A DNA stretch of 64,000 nucleotides from Chryseosolibacter sp036402115 (GTDB lineage Bacteria > Bacteroidota > Bacteroidia > Cytophagales > Cyclobacteriaceae). The notes below the pieces were generated by a model, which saw only the letters and a program-made list of their open reading frames with translations, ran no database searches and was not told where the DNA came from. Positions 43,735-52,638 of this stretch are shown one piece after another. Made by a program: the position numbers and the translations under genes. The stretch covers positions 23,717 to 87,716 of the forward strand of contig DASWTM010000297.1 of the NCBI GenBank assembly GCA_036402115.1, given 5' to 3'. How positions within the stretch are numbered: the first letter of the stretch is position 1; each line of letters starts with the position of its first letter.

Positions 43735-44172
43735 ATGAAAATGATTAAAAATATTTTGGCAATCCAGTTCGTCCTAGGAGTGTTTACCACCATTGTGTTT
43801 TCATCTTGCAAAACGGATGAGGTCTCGCCCACAGAAAGGAACAGGAATTTATTAAAGAGCGGAACGTGGTCCGTGAGCTATGTGAAAGTTGACGGTGTCG
43901 ATCGATCAGACCTGTTCAAAGGATTAAAGCTGACATTCAGTGATCAGGAAGTTACAGCCGAGAACGGTGGTCCGATCTGGGGCACGACTTTGAGTTGGTT
44001 ATTTACCGATAACACAGCCCGGGAATTCACGCTTGGATCAGTTCAAGTAGTCAGTATAAATGAACTGACTAGTTCATCACTCAACATTACACTCATTTGG
44101 GATAAGACAACGTTAGATGGAGGCCGTTTACAATCTGTCGAAGGATTACATGAATTTCAGTTTGTGAAATAA
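43735..44172 (+). CDS. Small lipocalin-like lipoprotein of unknown function
   Basis: 145 residues starting three bases after the stop of the large surface protein, so the two form an operon. A signal with lipobox FSSCK (Cys25) is followed by a beta-rich domain with LLKSGTWSVSYVKVDGVDRS and a final HEFQFVK, in the style of small lipocalin-like lipoproteins of Bacteroidota. It is probably a cell-surface or periplasmic lipoprotein that accompanies the T9SS protein. The exact role is unknown. Confidence 0.75.
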   Translation: MKMIKNILAIQFVLGVFTTIVFSSCKTDEVSPTERNRNLLKSGTWSVSYVKVDGVDRSDLFKGLKLTFSDQEVTAENGGPIWGTTLSWLFTDNTAREFTLGSVQVVSINELTSSSLNITLIWDKTTLDGGRLQSVEGLHEFQFVK

Positions 44173-44239
44173 GGTTATTCCGCTAGGAAGCCGGTACAGC
44201 CATAGAGAATTAGTTTCTCCCACCTTTACATCTTGAGGC

Positions 44240-44538
44240 GTCCCACATCGTCTCTCGCCTCGCTGACTATGCGCCAGCCGTGCGCCATCTACAATGATCA
44301 CTCCAACCCCTCAATGATCACCTCTACCCACTGCCTGTACATTTTGCCACTCGGATGTAATCCATCGTTGGCGACAAGACCTGGATCCTCAAAGCCTTTT
44401 CTCGAAATGTCAGTGATGTTGAAATATGCCGTGTCCCACATCGTCTCGCGCCTCGCGGACGATGTGCCAGCCATGCACTATTTAACTAGTTTGATGAATC
44501 GCCCGTCATCACGTGTCTCGCGGACGATGCGCCAGCCG
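44240..44538. repeat. Three copies of a GC-rich palindromic element
   Basis: R1 (44240-44280), R2 (44433-44474) and R3 (about 44507-44538) share a CGTCTCGCGCCTCGCGGACG core followed by ATG-GCCAGCC. In R2 the flanks CATCGTC and GACGATG, with CGCG inside both arms, form a near-perfect hairpin. R1 and R3 are degenerate. R1 and R3 flank the duplicated esterase fragment on each side, and R2 sits at its other end. No gene exists in 44173-44555 except the fragment. Confidence 0.75.
44298..44427 (-). pseudogene. Duplicated C-terminal fragment of the GDSL esterase
   Basis: Minus-strand translation gives the last 42 residues of the neighbouring esterase (YFNITDISRKGFEDPG... to EVIIEGLE, then stop) with only two amino-acid changes (Ser to Gly, Lys to Arg) and several silent changes. 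It corresponds to 44556-44685, an exact 258-base offset; the similarity extends to 44271 and 44529 outside the coding part. An ATG happens to lie upstream at 44441, so a 47-residue peptide could in principle be made. The N-terminal catalytic part is missing, so it is a fragment. Confidence 0.85.
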
Positions 44539-44555
44539 TGCACCATCTATAACGA

Positions 44556-45218
44556 TCACTCCAACCCCTCAATAATCACCTCAACCCACTGCTTGTACAT
44601 TTTCCCACTCGGATGTAATCCATCGTTGGCGACAAGACCTGGATCCTCAAAACTTTTTCTCGAAATGTCTGTAATGTTGAAATATTTCACACCGTATTTC
44701 ATTGTGATTTCTTTGTTCACCCGGTTGTAGTCGTTTAAGGCCTTGGTGATCGATTCTTGTTTCTCTTTCCCGAAAGGCGTGTATCCATAATCAGGTATCG
44801 ACACCACAAACACTCTCTCTTTATCGCCACCAGCAAAAGCGATTGCCATCTTTAATAATTCTTCAAATTCCGGTGCATAACTCTCAACAGATTTACCCTG
44901 ATACTGATTGTTAACACCAATCAATAGCGATACCATGTCGAAATCTTTTGGAGGGTTTGCAGCAATAATCGCTTCCTTAAGATCGTCCGTTCTCCAGCCT
45001 GTGGTGGCAATGATCTGTGGCGCGTCAAAATTTTTTCCACGCGCTTTAAGTTGTTTAACCAGCTGTATCGGCCATCGTTGATCTTCTGCTACACTTTCAC
45101 CAATCGTGTATGAGTCGCCCAAAGCAAGAAATTTCATTCGTTTTGATTTACTGCTATACTGCGCAATAGCGAGCAAGCTTGTGAAAATACAAATTAGAAG
45201 AATTACATACCGCTTCAT
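44556..45218 (-). CDS. SGNH/GDSL-family esterase, secreted
   Basis: A 220-residue protein with a Sec signal (MKRYVILLICIFTSLLAIAQ). SGNH blocks are FLALGDSYTIGE (catalytic serine), a glycine in the next block (TTGWRTDD), GVNNQYQG (Asn) and DGLHPSGKMY (Asp and His of the triad). The fold hydrolyses esters or acetyl groups in the periplasm. Its last 130 bases are duplicated immediately downstream. The gene is divergent from the OmpA-type lipoprotein gene, with a 110-base spacer between the two starts. Confidence 0.88.
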   Translation of the reverse strand: MKRYVILLICIFTSLLAIAQYSSKSKRMKFLALGDSYTIGESVAEDQRWPIQLVKQLKARGKNFDAPQIIATTGWRTDDLKEAIIAANPPKDFDMVSLLIGVNNQYQGKSVESYAPEFEELLKMAIAFAGGDKERVFVVSIPDYGYTPFGKEKQESITKALNDYNRVNKEITMKYGVKYFNITDISRKSFEDPGLVANDGLHPSGKMYKQWVEVIIEGLE

Positions 45219-45328
45219 CCTATAAAGATATGAGTTTCATCGATTTATAATGTTTGTCGCCCGGTTTATGAATTTTGGCAGCGGCACAGTTTTTTAAAAT
45301 GTATCGCACAAGAACAAAACAAACAAAT

Positions 45329-46054
45329 ATGAAAATTGTATCGAATCGATCAGGTAAAGTAATGAGCATTTTGCTCGCGCTGTGCTTGTTATTGGGCGCT
45401 TGTAAAAACATGAATAAGTCTCAGAAAGGAACATACATTGGCGCGGCAGGTGGTGCAGCGGCTGGAGCGGCTATCGGTAAAGCAGCTGGTAACACCGCAA
45501 TGGGAGCGATCCTGGGAGCCGTTGTGGGTGGTGCAGCCGGTTATGGAATTGGCCGGTACATGGACAAACAGGCTGAAGAATTGAGAAAAGATCTTGAAGG
45601 CGCAGAAATCGAACGTGTTGGAGAAGGTATTAAAATCACTTTCCGTGAAGGTATTCAGTTTGCCGTTAACTCTGATGTGTTGAGCGAATCTTCCAAAACC
45701 AATTTGAATGATTTGGCTCAGACATTGAAAAAGTATGATGATACGAATATTCTTATCGAAGGTCATACGGATATCACGGGCTCACGCGAGCATAACATGG
45801 GCCTTTCTGAAAGAAGAGCCGAATCTGTTGCCAATTATCTGGAGTCTCTTGGTGTGGCTTCCAAGCGAATTACTGAAGAAGGTTATGGCCCTGATCAGCC
45901 AGTTGGTGACAACAACACTGACTATGGCAGACAACAAAACAGAAGGGTAGAAGTAGCGATCTTCGCTAACGAGAAATTGAAGAAGAAAGCGGAAAAAGGT
46001 CAGCTTGGTGAAGTGTCAGCTTCCGAAGACAAGACTGGCAGCGACAATAAGTAA
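45329..46054 (+). CDS. OmpA-family lipoprotein with glycine zipper
   Basis: 241 residues from ATG 45329. Signal and lipobox (LLLGACK) come first, then a glycine-zipper stretch (GAAGGAAAGAAIGKAAGNTA; about 40-80). The OmpA/Pal-type peptidoglycan-binding domain (about 110-220) has ILIEGHTDITGSREHN, LSERRAESVANYLESLG and GYGPDQPVGDNNTDYGRQQN, with the conserved Asp and Arg ligands for diaminopimelate. The lysine-rich tail is polar. An upstream ATG-like start at 45275 is unlikely. It ties the outer membrane to the cell wall. A shared bidirectional terminator follows. Confidence 0.92.
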   Translation: MKIVSNRSGKVMSILLALCLLLGACKNMNKSQKGTYIGAAGGAAAGAAIGKAAGNTAMGAILGAVVGGAAGYGIGRYMDKQAEELRKDLEGAEIERVGEGIKITFREGIQFAVNSDVLSESSKTNLNDLAQTLKKYDDTNILIEGHTDITGSREHNMGLSERRAESVANYLESLGVASKRITEEGYGPDQPVGDNNTDYGRQQNRRVEVAIFANEKLKKKAEKGQLGEVSASEDKTGSDNK

Positions 46055-46077
46055 TTTTCGATTAGCCATATATAAAC

Positions 46078-46110
46078 AAAAAATCCCGGCATTTCTGTCG
46101 GGATTTTTTT
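46078..46110. terminator. Bidirectional terminator between ompA-like and MFS genes
   Basis: AAATCCCG (46081-46088) pairs with CGGGATTT (46099-46106), flanked by A- and T-runs, so it can stop transcription from both directions. It lies between convergent genes. Confidence 0.92.
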
Positions 46111-46114
46111 ACGT

Positions 46115-47452
46115 CTATGCAGCGTTTGCCGTCAGATGCGGTTTCTTTTTACTCCTCATGAAGATGTTAAGAGCAGCAAAGGCAACGATCAAAATTCCTG
46201 GGAGAATCGATACATAGCGAAGGGTAACTTGTGGTCCTTCCGTATCAATAGATTCACCCATAAGGGGAAGAACCATCGAAGTAGCCACCATACCCGCGCC
46301 ACCGAGGATTGACAAGCCAAGTGCACCACTGCCCGGAATATATTCTGCAACAAACCCAAGCATTGTTGGCCAGAAGTAGCAAATACCGATCGCAAAAACA
46401 ATCGCGGCAAACATAGTGAAAGCTGCACCATCAGCAATGCTGAGCAAGTATAGTCCGGCAAAGGATAAGATGGCAGATCCAAGCAACACACCTGCAGGAT
46501 TTAGCCTGTGCACGAGTGGGCCAGCGAAGTAACGACCAACGGCCATGATACCCGTAACCACAACCAAAATGATCATCGGATTGATTCCGCTGTTGGTAAG
46601 CAGCGCATTGATCCATTGGTTTGTTCCAAGTTCGGTAGAAGCGGTAAGGAACATACAGAAAAGCATAAAGGGAAATAAAAGGCTCGCCTTATTAACGAAG
46701 CTGCTTTCCACAACTACCGCGAGGACGATCACAGCCATGACGATATAGGTAGTTGTGTTGAATTCGATTGCCAGCGCAGGAATACTTGCAGCAAGAATCA
46801 TAAAGGTTACAACGACCAGAATCGTTATCGGTGCACCGACATTTTTCAGCATGTCTTTATAGCTCACACCTGAGCTCACGCGCTCTGTTTCAGGAATATT
46901 TTGGCCGAAGAACATGTAGCCGTACAAGGCTAGCGGTATGAATAACAAGCTTGTCAGCAACTGCCAGCTTAAACCAAGATTATCAATCAGTATCCATGCA
47001 AGAATACCTCCGATGACGATTCCGCCAGGGAACCAAACGTGGAACCGGTTTAACCACTTGGTCTTATTCTCAGCGTGAATGGTTGCAACGAGCGGGTTAC
47101 ACGCAGCCTCAACACTTCCGTTACCTAGCCCGATAAATACGTTGGAAATGAAGAGCATCGTCTTATCCTTTGCCGTTAGCAACAGGATGATACCGATAAG
47201 GTGAGTAAAGAAAGCAAGCCAGATAATCCGCCTCGTCTTTACTGCATCGATGACCAGTCCTCCGATGTACATTGCGATGGTGAAGCCCCAAAAGGCGGGA
47301 CCGAAGGCCCAACCCACATCCTGGGCGGTAAGACCGTAATCGTTTTGAAAAACTGCTTCAATTTTGGCGCGTATTGCGAACGTTAGTGATGTCACTAACA
47401 GCGCAAGGCAACTTGCCACAAACAGGCGCGAAGCGTTAAAATTTTTTTCCAT
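46115..47452 (-). CDS. MFS transporter, probable sugar permease
   Basis: A 445-residue integral membrane protein with about twelve hydrophobic segments, for example SCLALLVTSLTFAIRAKIEA, NVFIGLGNGSVEAACNPLVA and LSILGGAGMVATSMVLPLMG. The short motif GNGSVEAACNPLVATI resembles sugar:proton symporters of the FucP/NanT-like MFS groups. It lies 82 bases downstream of the Nudix-type regulator in the same direction, in a locus with xylB and xylA, so uptake of xylose or another pentose is the most likely role. Direct evidence for the substrate is lacking. Confidence 0.85.
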   Translation of the reverse strand: MEKNFNASRLFVASCLALLVTSLTFAIRAKIEAVFQNDYGLTAQDVGWAFGPAFWGFTIAMYIGGLVIDAVKTRRIIWLAFFTHLIGIILLLTAKDKTMLFISNVFIGLGNGSVEAACNPLVATIHAENKTKWLNRFHVWFPGGIVIGGILAWILIDNLGLSWQLLTSLLFIPLALYGYMFFGQNIPETERVSSGVSYKDMLKNVGAPITILVVVTFMILAASIPALAIEFNTTTYIVMAVIVLAVVVESSFVNKASLLFPFMLFCMFLTASTELGTNQWINALLTNSGINPMIILVVVTGIMAVGRYFAGPLVHRLNPAGVLLGSAILSFAGLYLLSIADGAAFTMFAAIVFAIGICYFWPTMLGFVAEYIPGSGALGLSILGGAGMVATSMVLPLMGESIDTEGPQVTLRYVSILPGILIVAFAALNIFMRSKKKPHLTANAA

Positions 47453-47534
47453 GGGATCCGTGGTTTAGTTTTGGTTGCGTAATGTGTCCTTGAATATCCT
47501 TTTAAATTTTCTTCTGTGCAATAGCCCAATTTTT

Positions 47535-48230
47535 TTAAAGCTCGAACGAAAAACCTTTTTCCGTAAGTTGATTGTAGATCTTCTTGTCAAACTTGTACAA
47601 GCTGGCGGCACGGTGCGATACCTCCTTCTGCTTTTCATTGCAGGGCACTAATAAATTCATATTCAAAAGTTTTCTTCGGAAGTTTGGTTTGTCCACTTCG
47701 GTCTCCAATATCGCTTCGTATAACTGCTGAATTTGATTCAATGTGAATTTCTTGGGGAGGAGGTTAAAGCCAATCGGTTCATGCCTCACTTTCTGCTTTA
47801 AATTATTAAATCCGTAGGTAAGAATTTTGTTGTGGTCGTAGGGGAGGCGAGGCACTTCATGAATGTTAAACCATTTTGCATCCGAAGCTGTGAAACCTGG
47901 ATTAAGGGAATAATTGTCGGCATTTACCAGCGCTTTGTAGGCGATGGTGATCACTCGCTTGTCGGGGTAGCGCTCCACATCGCCAAATGAGCGTAACTGC
48001 TCAAGGTAAATGTTGGAGACACCCGTCAGTGATTTCAATATCCGGCTTGCAGCTTCGTCTACATCTTCGTTATATCGGATCCAGCCCCCGGGTAATGCCC
48101 ACCGCCCCTTGCTGATGCCTTCTCCATGCTTTATAAGGAGTACATCAAGCTCGCCATCCTTGAATCCAAAAATCAGGCAGTCAATGGAAAGCGCATCGAT
48201 GATGTCATCACTGTATTTTGAAGAAGCCAT
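47535..48230 (-). CDS. NrtR/AraR-type Nudix-domain transcriptional regulator, probable xylose repressor
   Basis: 231 residues from ATG 48230 (MASSKYSDDIIDALSIDCLIF). The N-terminal Nudix fold (about 1-145) has LIKHGEGISKGRWALPGGWI, but the Nudix box GGWIRYNEDVDEAASRILKS lacks the REXXEE catalytic glutamates, as in NrtR-type regulators that bind a ligand rather than hydrolyse it. The C-terminal part (about 155-231) is a winged helix-turn-helix (PKKFTLNQIQQLYEAI). In Bacteroidota related proteins are known as AraR for arabinose. Divergent xylB-xylA genes suggest xylose or a derivative as ligand. It is likely to control the palindrome at 48286-48300. Confidence 0.87.
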   Translation of the reverse strand: MASSKYSDDIIDALSIDCLIFGFKDGELDVLLIKHGEGISKGRWALPGGWIRYNEDVDEAASRILKSLTGVSNIYLEQLRSFGDVERYPDKRVITIAYKALVNADNYSLNPGFTASDAKWFNIHEVPRLPYDHNKILTYGFNNLKQKVRHEPIGFNLLPKKFTLNQIQQLYEAILETEVDKPNFRRKLLNMNLLVPCNEKQKEVSHRAASLYKFDKKIYNQLTEKGFSFEL

Positions 48231-48285
48231 CCTGTTAATAAGTTTCAATCCGAAGATATAAAAAAAAGGAAAAATTATAGTCATT

Positions 48286-48300
48286 TTGACTATTTGTCAA
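48286..48300. promoter_or_regulatory. Likely operator of the Nudix-type regulator
   Basis: TTGAC-TATTT-GTCAA, a perfect 5-5-5 inverted repeat, is in the 92-base spacer between the regulator and xylB and is the only strong palindrome there. Its position, 22 bases before xylB and 55 before the regulator start, fits autoregulation plus repression of xylB. Binding is inferred. Confidence 0.6.
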
Positions 48301-48322
48301 TAATATTGTTTTCACAACCACT

Positions 48323-49819
48323 ATGACGTACCTTCTTGGCCTTGACATCGGAAGCTCTTCCATCAAAGCTTCAATCGTAAATGCAACGACCGGAGTGTCG
48401 GTAGCAACAGCACAATCTCCCGCGGAAGAAATGCCAATGCTTGCCGTAAAACCCGGATGGGCGGAGCAAGACCCGGATATGTGGTGGGAGCATGCAGTCA
48501 TCGCATTCAGGTCGTGTATTGCAAAATCGGGCATCGATCCGAAACAGATTGAATCAATCGGAATCTCCTATCAGATGCATGGCCTGGTAGTAGTCGATAA
48601 AAATCTGAAACCACTTCGTCCATCGATCATCTGGTGTGATAGCCGTGCGGTGCCGTTCGGTGAACAGGCGTGTAACGACCTTGGTGAGAACTATTGTCTC
48701 GAGCATTTTCTAAATTCCCCTGGAAACTTTACCGCTGCAAAACTCAAGTGGGTCCAGCAGAATGAACCGCAGCTGTATGAGAAGATATTTAAAATTATGC
48801 TGCCGGGAGACTACATCACCCTGAAATTATCAGGCGAAGTCGTGACAACAGATTCAAGTTTGTCGGAAGGAATTTTCTGGGATTATAAATCAAAGTCTGT
48901 TTCCGAAAAACTTCTTTCGTACTTTAAGTTTGATAAAAGCGTCCTACCGGAAATCAAACCAGTATTTTCAGTTCACGCGCAGATCCGAAAAGATGTTGCT
49001 GAACAACTTGGCCTGAATCCAGCTGTGAAGATCGGATACACATCAGGCGATCAACCCAACAACGCATTCTCATTAAACGTCTTGAATCCGGGAGAGACGG
49101 CCGCTACCGCAGGAACATCCGGTGTTATATACGGAGTGACGGACAAGAACGCATTCGATGAGAAATCGAGAGTCAATACCTTCATTCACGTAAACAATAC
49201 AGCACAGAAAATTTCGAACGGTGTTCTTCTCTGCATCAACGGAACCGGTATCCTCAATAGCTGGCTTAGGAAAAACACCAAAGCCTCTGGCGATTCCTAT
49301 GCGTATGAAGCCATGAATGATTTGGCAGCAAAGGCACCGATCGGCTCGGATGGACTAACTGTTCTTCCATTTGGAAATGGCGCAGAGCGAATTCTTCAAA
49401 ACAAGTCGATCGAGGCATCCTTCCACGGACTGAATTTTAACCAGCATTCGCAAAGTCATATTTTCCGTGCTGCTCAGGAAGGAATCGTTTTCTCCCTGCG
49501 CTACGGCTTTGATATTCTCCAGGCAATGGGTTTAAAAACGAGTGTGATCCGTGCGGGGAAAGCGAATATGTTTTTAAGTCCACTATTCCGCGAAGCATTC
49601 GTCAATACGATAGGCTCACCGTTGGAGCTCTATAACACCGATGGCGCAACGGGCGCGGCAATTGGTGGAGGAGTAGGCGCGGGCATCTTCAAAAATTTTA
49701 ACGAGGCGTTTAACGGACTGACAAGAATTGGCAGCGAAGCTCCTGATAAATCCAAATCCCAGGAGTACGAGGAGGCTTACCAAAAGTGGAAATCGAAATT
49801 GGATTTGTATATCAAATAA
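48323..49819 (+). CDS. xylB: Xylulokinase
   Basis: A 498-residue FGGY kinase. N-terminal motif TYLLGLDIGSSSIKASIVN, WAEQDPDMWW, QMHGLVVVDKNLKPLRPSII, and the FGGY signature region GDYITLKLSGEVVTTDSSLS are all present; the C-terminal half has GETAATAGTSGVIYGV. Phosphorylates xylulose to xylulose 5-phosphate in the cytoplasm with ATP. It is first of a two-gene operon with xylA, 61 bases apart, divergent from its probable regulator. Confidence 0.95.
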   Translation: MTYLLGLDIGSSSIKASIVNATTGVSVATAQSPAEEMPMLAVKPGWAEQDPDMWWEHAVIAFRSCIAKSGIDPKQIESIGISYQMHGLVVVDKNLKPLRPSIIWCDSRAVPFGEQACNDLGENYCLEHFLNSPGNFTAAKLKWVQQNEPQLYEKIFKIMLPGDYITLKLSGEVVTTDSSLSEGIFWDYKSKSVSEKLLSYFKFDKSVLPEIKPVFSVHAQIRKDVAEQLGLNPAVKIGYTSGDQPNNAFSLNVLNPGETAATAGTSGVIYGVTDKNAFDEKSRVNTFIHVNNTAQKISNGVLLCINGTGILNSWLRKNTKASGDSYAYEAMNDLAAKAPIGSDGLTVLPFGNGAERILQNKSIEASFHGLNFNQHSQSHIFRAAQEGIVFSLRYGFDILQAMGLKTSVIRAGKANMFLSPLFREAFVNTIGSPLELYNTDGATGAAIGGGVGAGIFKNFNEAFNGLTRIGSEAPDKSKSQEYEEAYQKWKSKLDLYIK

Positions 49820-49880
49820 AGTCCGTGTTCAATAAGATAGAATTCTTTCCTTAAAAAAAATAGACAACAATAAACAGCAT

Positions 49881-51209
49881 ATGAAACTTACGTTAGGCGA
49901 CAAGGAGTACTTCAAAGGTATTGGCCAGATCAAGTACGAAGGCAGAGAGTCAGACAATCCGTTGGCTTTCAAGTTCTACGACCCGACAAAAAAAGTCGGA
50001 AAGAAAACGATGGAAGAGCATTTCCGTTTCGCAATCGCCTACTGGCACACCTTCTGTGGTACCGGTGGCGATCCATTCGGTCCCGGAACGAAATTGTTCC
50101 CCTGGCTGAGGAGCGATGATGCCATGCAACGCGCCTACGACAAGATGGATGCTGCATTTGAATTTATTACTAAAATCGGTGCACCATTCTACTGTTTCCA
50201 CGACTACGATCTTGTAGACGAAGCTCCAACGCTGAAAGAGTCAGAAGAGCGTCTTCAGAAGATTGTTGAGTATGCCAAGAAGAAACAAAAAGCTTCGGGT
50301 GTAAAACTTCTCTGGGGAACAGCAAACCTGTTTTCGAATCCGCGCTACATGAACGGAGCCGCCACCAATCCGGACTTCGATGTTGTTTGCTATGCGGGTG
50401 CACAAGTAAAGAATGCGCTTGATGCTACAATTGCTCTCGGTGGTGCAAACTATGTATTCTGGGGCGGACGCGAAGGCTACATGTCGTTGCTGAACACGAA
50501 CATGAAACGTGAGCAGGAACACATGGCTCGTTTCCTTCACATGGCAAAGGATTATGCACGTGCTAACGGCTTCAAAGGAACCTTCTTCATCGAACCAAAG
50601 CCGATGGAGCCATCCAAACATCAATACGACTTTGATTCGGCAACAGTGATTTCATTCCTGAGACAATTCGATCTGATGGATGATTTCAAGCTCAATATTG
50701 AAGTGAATCACGCGACATTAGCTCATCACACGTTCCAGCATGAGTTGCAGGTTGCTGCCGATGCGGGAATGCTCGGTAGCATCGATGCAAACCGGGGAGA
50801 TTACCAAAACGGCTGGGACACCGATCAATTCCCGAACAATTTGTATGAACTCGCAGAAGCCATGCTGGTCATCCTTGAAGCTGGCGGACTCAAAGGAGGC
50901 GGTGTTAACTTCGATGCCAAAGCACGCAGAAACTCGACTGACCTCGAAGATATCTTCTACGCCCATATCGGTGGAATGGACTGCTTCGCACGTTCACTTC
51001 TGATTGCTCAGGCTGTACTTGACGATGGTGAATACACAAAGCTTCGCAAAGATCGTTACGCCTCCTTCGATTCGGGCAAAGGCAAGCAGTTCTCACAAGG
51101 CAAACTCGCCCTGGATGAACTACGCAACCTCGCCCTCAAAACCGGTGAACCAACACAACGGAGTGGCAAGCAGGAATACTTTGAGAATTTGATTAGCAAA
51201 TTCATTTGA
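49881..51209 (+). CDS. xylA: Xylose isomerase
   Basis: A 442-residue enzyme of the longer class of xylose isomerases (about 440 residues), as usual in Bacteroidota. Catalytic His in PFYCFHDYDL, metal and substrate motifs in YVFWGGREGYMSLLN, FIEPKPMEPSKHQYDFD, NIEVNHATLAHHTFQHEL and GSIDANRGDYQNGWDTDQFP. It converts xylose to xylulose using two metal ions in the cytoplasm and supplies XylB. It follows xylB by 61 bases. A long GACGAAT-type hairpin begins right after its stop. Confidence 0.97.
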   Translation: MKLTLGDKEYFKGIGQIKYEGRESDNPLAFKFYDPTKKVGKKTMEEHFRFAIAYWHTFCGTGGDPFGPGTKLFPWLRSDDAMQRAYDKMDAAFEFITKIGAPFYCFHDYDLVDEAPTLKESEERLQKIVEYAKKKQKASGVKLLWGTANLFSNPRYMNGAATNPDFDVVCYAGAQVKNALDATIALGGANYVFWGGREGYMSLLNTNMKREQEHMARFLHMAKDYARANGFKGTFFIEPKPMEPSKHQYDFDSATVISFLRQFDLMDDFKLNIEVNHATLAHHTFQHELQVAADAGMLGSIDANRGDYQNGWDTDQFPNNLYELAEAMLVILEAGGLKGGGVNFDAKARRNSTDLEDIFYAHIGGMDCFARSLLIAQAVLDDGEYTKLRKDRYASFDSGKGKQFSQGKLALDELRNLALKTGEPTQRSGKQEYFENLISKFI

Positions 51210-51211
51210 GC

Positions 51212-51333
51212 AATTACGAATTGCGAATGACGAATGAATGACGAATAACGAGTGACGAATTACGAATTACGAATCCGGACCGGGATTCGTCATTCGTCAT
51301 TTGTCACTCGTCATTTTAAATGGGCATGCGCCC
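51212..51333. repeat. GACGAATNACGA long inverted repeat and small hairpin
   Basis: Left arm 51212-51264 (ATTACGAATTGCGAATGACG and following, ending at GAATCC) faces right arm 51268-51316 (GGGATTCGTCATTCGTCATT and following) and can form a hairpin of about 50 bp with mismatches. A small GGGC-ATGC-GCCC hairpin is at 51322-51333. It may serve as a terminator for xylBA, though no T-run follows. The repeat family recurs at 12441-12469. Confidence 0.8.
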
Positions 51334-51451
51334 GAAATGCCACGAAACCTATATTTCTGCTCATTTCCGCAATCGTTTTCGAAACTATTATTTCGTAATT
51401 TTTGATGGAGAAACTTTAAAAACCTGAATCAACGCCTATTTTTAGAACCTT

Positions 51452-52609
51452 ATGAGCAGAAAACTACGCATGGGAATGATCGGTGGAAGCCTGGAGGCTT
51501 TTATCGGTGCCGTTCATCGCAAAGCTGCCTCAATCGATGGCGAGATCGAACTCGTCTGTGGGGCTTTCAGCAGCGATCCTAAAAAATCAAAAGCAACGGG
51601 TAAAGCACTTTACCTGGATCCACAACGCGTTTATGGAAGTTATAAAGAAATGATCGAAACGGAGAAAACCCTCCCGGAAGATCAGCGGATGGATTTTGTT
51701 TCCATCGTTACACCAAACCATGTGCATTTTGATCCTGCGAAGATGGCGCTTGAAAATGGTTTCCACGTAATTATCGACAAGCCCATAGCCTTCAACGTTG
51801 CGGAAGCAAAAGCATTGAAGAAGATCGTAGACAAGACAGGTCTCGTGCTCGCCTTGACGCATACCTACACCGGTTATCCGATGGTGAAGGAAGCACGAAA
51901 CATGGTGGCAACTGGCAAGATCGGAAAAGTGCGTAAAGTCTATGTCGAATATCCACAAGGCTGGCTTTCCACTTTCGTTGAAGGAAGCGGAAACAAACAA
52001 GCAAGCTGGAGAACTGATCCATCCAAATCGGGCGCAGGTGGAGCAATTGGCGACATCGGAACACACGCAGCCAACCTCGCAGAATACATCACAGGTTCAA
52101 ATATCAATGAGATCAACGCATTGTTAAACACGGTTGTAAAAGGCCGGCTTTTGGACGATGACAGCTCGATGCTCGTCAAGTTTGAAAACGGTGCAACGGG
52201 AGTGCTACTGGCCACACAGGTCGCTGCCGGAGATGAGAATAACCTCAACATCCGCGTATATGGCGAAAAAGGTGGTCTCGAATGGCGCCAGGAAGAACCA
52301 AACACGCTGGTGGTAAAATGGCTCGACAAGCCTAAAGAAATTCTCCGCGCAGGCTGGGGCTATCTCTCTGACGCAGCGAAGAAAAACACGCGTACTCCTT
52401 CAGGTCACCCGGAAGGCTACCTCGAAGCATTCGCCAACATTTACATGGCCTTTGCCCGCGGTGTCCGCGATCACAAAGCCGGCAAAAAAATCAACCCCGC
52501 CAAATACGACTTCCCAGACGCAGAAGACGGTGTCAGAGGAATGGCGTTTGTCGAAACGGTTATTAAGAGTGCGACTTCGAATAAGAAGTGGACTCCATTG
52601 AAGATATAA
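51452..52609 (+). CDS. Gfo/Idh/MocA-family oxidoreductase
   Basis: A 385-residue NAD(P)-dependent sugar oxidoreductase-like protein. The Rossmann motif is MGMIGGSLEAFIGAVHRKA; the EKP catalytic motif appears as DKPIAF (VIIDKPIAF), and GAIGDIGTHAANLAEY holds the catalytic-site Asp/His. No signal peptide, so cytoplasmic. In 3-keto-sugar pathways members of this family reduce or oxidise C3 of sugars. It opens the sugar-oxidation cluster that continues to the right edge, though its stop is followed by an inserted four-helix-bundle cassette. Confidence 0.88.
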   Translation: MSRKLRMGMIGGSLEAFIGAVHRKAASIDGEIELVCGAFSSDPKKSKATGKALYLDPQRVYGSYKEMIETEKTLPEDQRMDFVSIVTPNHVHFDPAKMALENGFHVIIDKPIAFNVAEAKALKKIVDKTGLVLALTHTYTGYPMVKEARNMVATGKIGKVRKVYVEYPQGWLSTFVEGSGNKQASWRTDPSKSGAGGAIGDIGTHAANLAEYITGSNINEINALLNTVVKGRLLDDDSSMLVKFENGATGVLLATQVAAGDENNLNIRVYGEKGGLEWRQEEPNTLVVKWLDKPKEILRAGWGYLSDAAKKNTRTPSGHPEGYLEAFANIYMAFARGVRDHKAGKKINPAKYDFPDAEDGVRGMAFVETVIKSATSNKKWTPLKI

Positions 52610-52638
52610 TCTTCGATTGCAGATTTATCCAACAAAGA

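Noticed and set aside
44240..44538. Three similar GC-rich repeats as a possible CRISPR array
   Set aside because: Spacing is irregular (about 150 and 35 bases), one interval is a duplicated piece of the adjacent esterase, and no cas genes are near.
44233..44730. 165-codon plus-strand frame over the esterase tail
   Set aside because: It is an antisense shadow created by the duplicated esterase end; its own amino-acid repeats reflect that duplication.
49803..49817. ATTTG-TATAT-CAAAT palindrome as a second xylose operator
   Set aside because: It lies within the xylB stop region, differs from the TTGAC palindrome, and can be explained by coding sequence.
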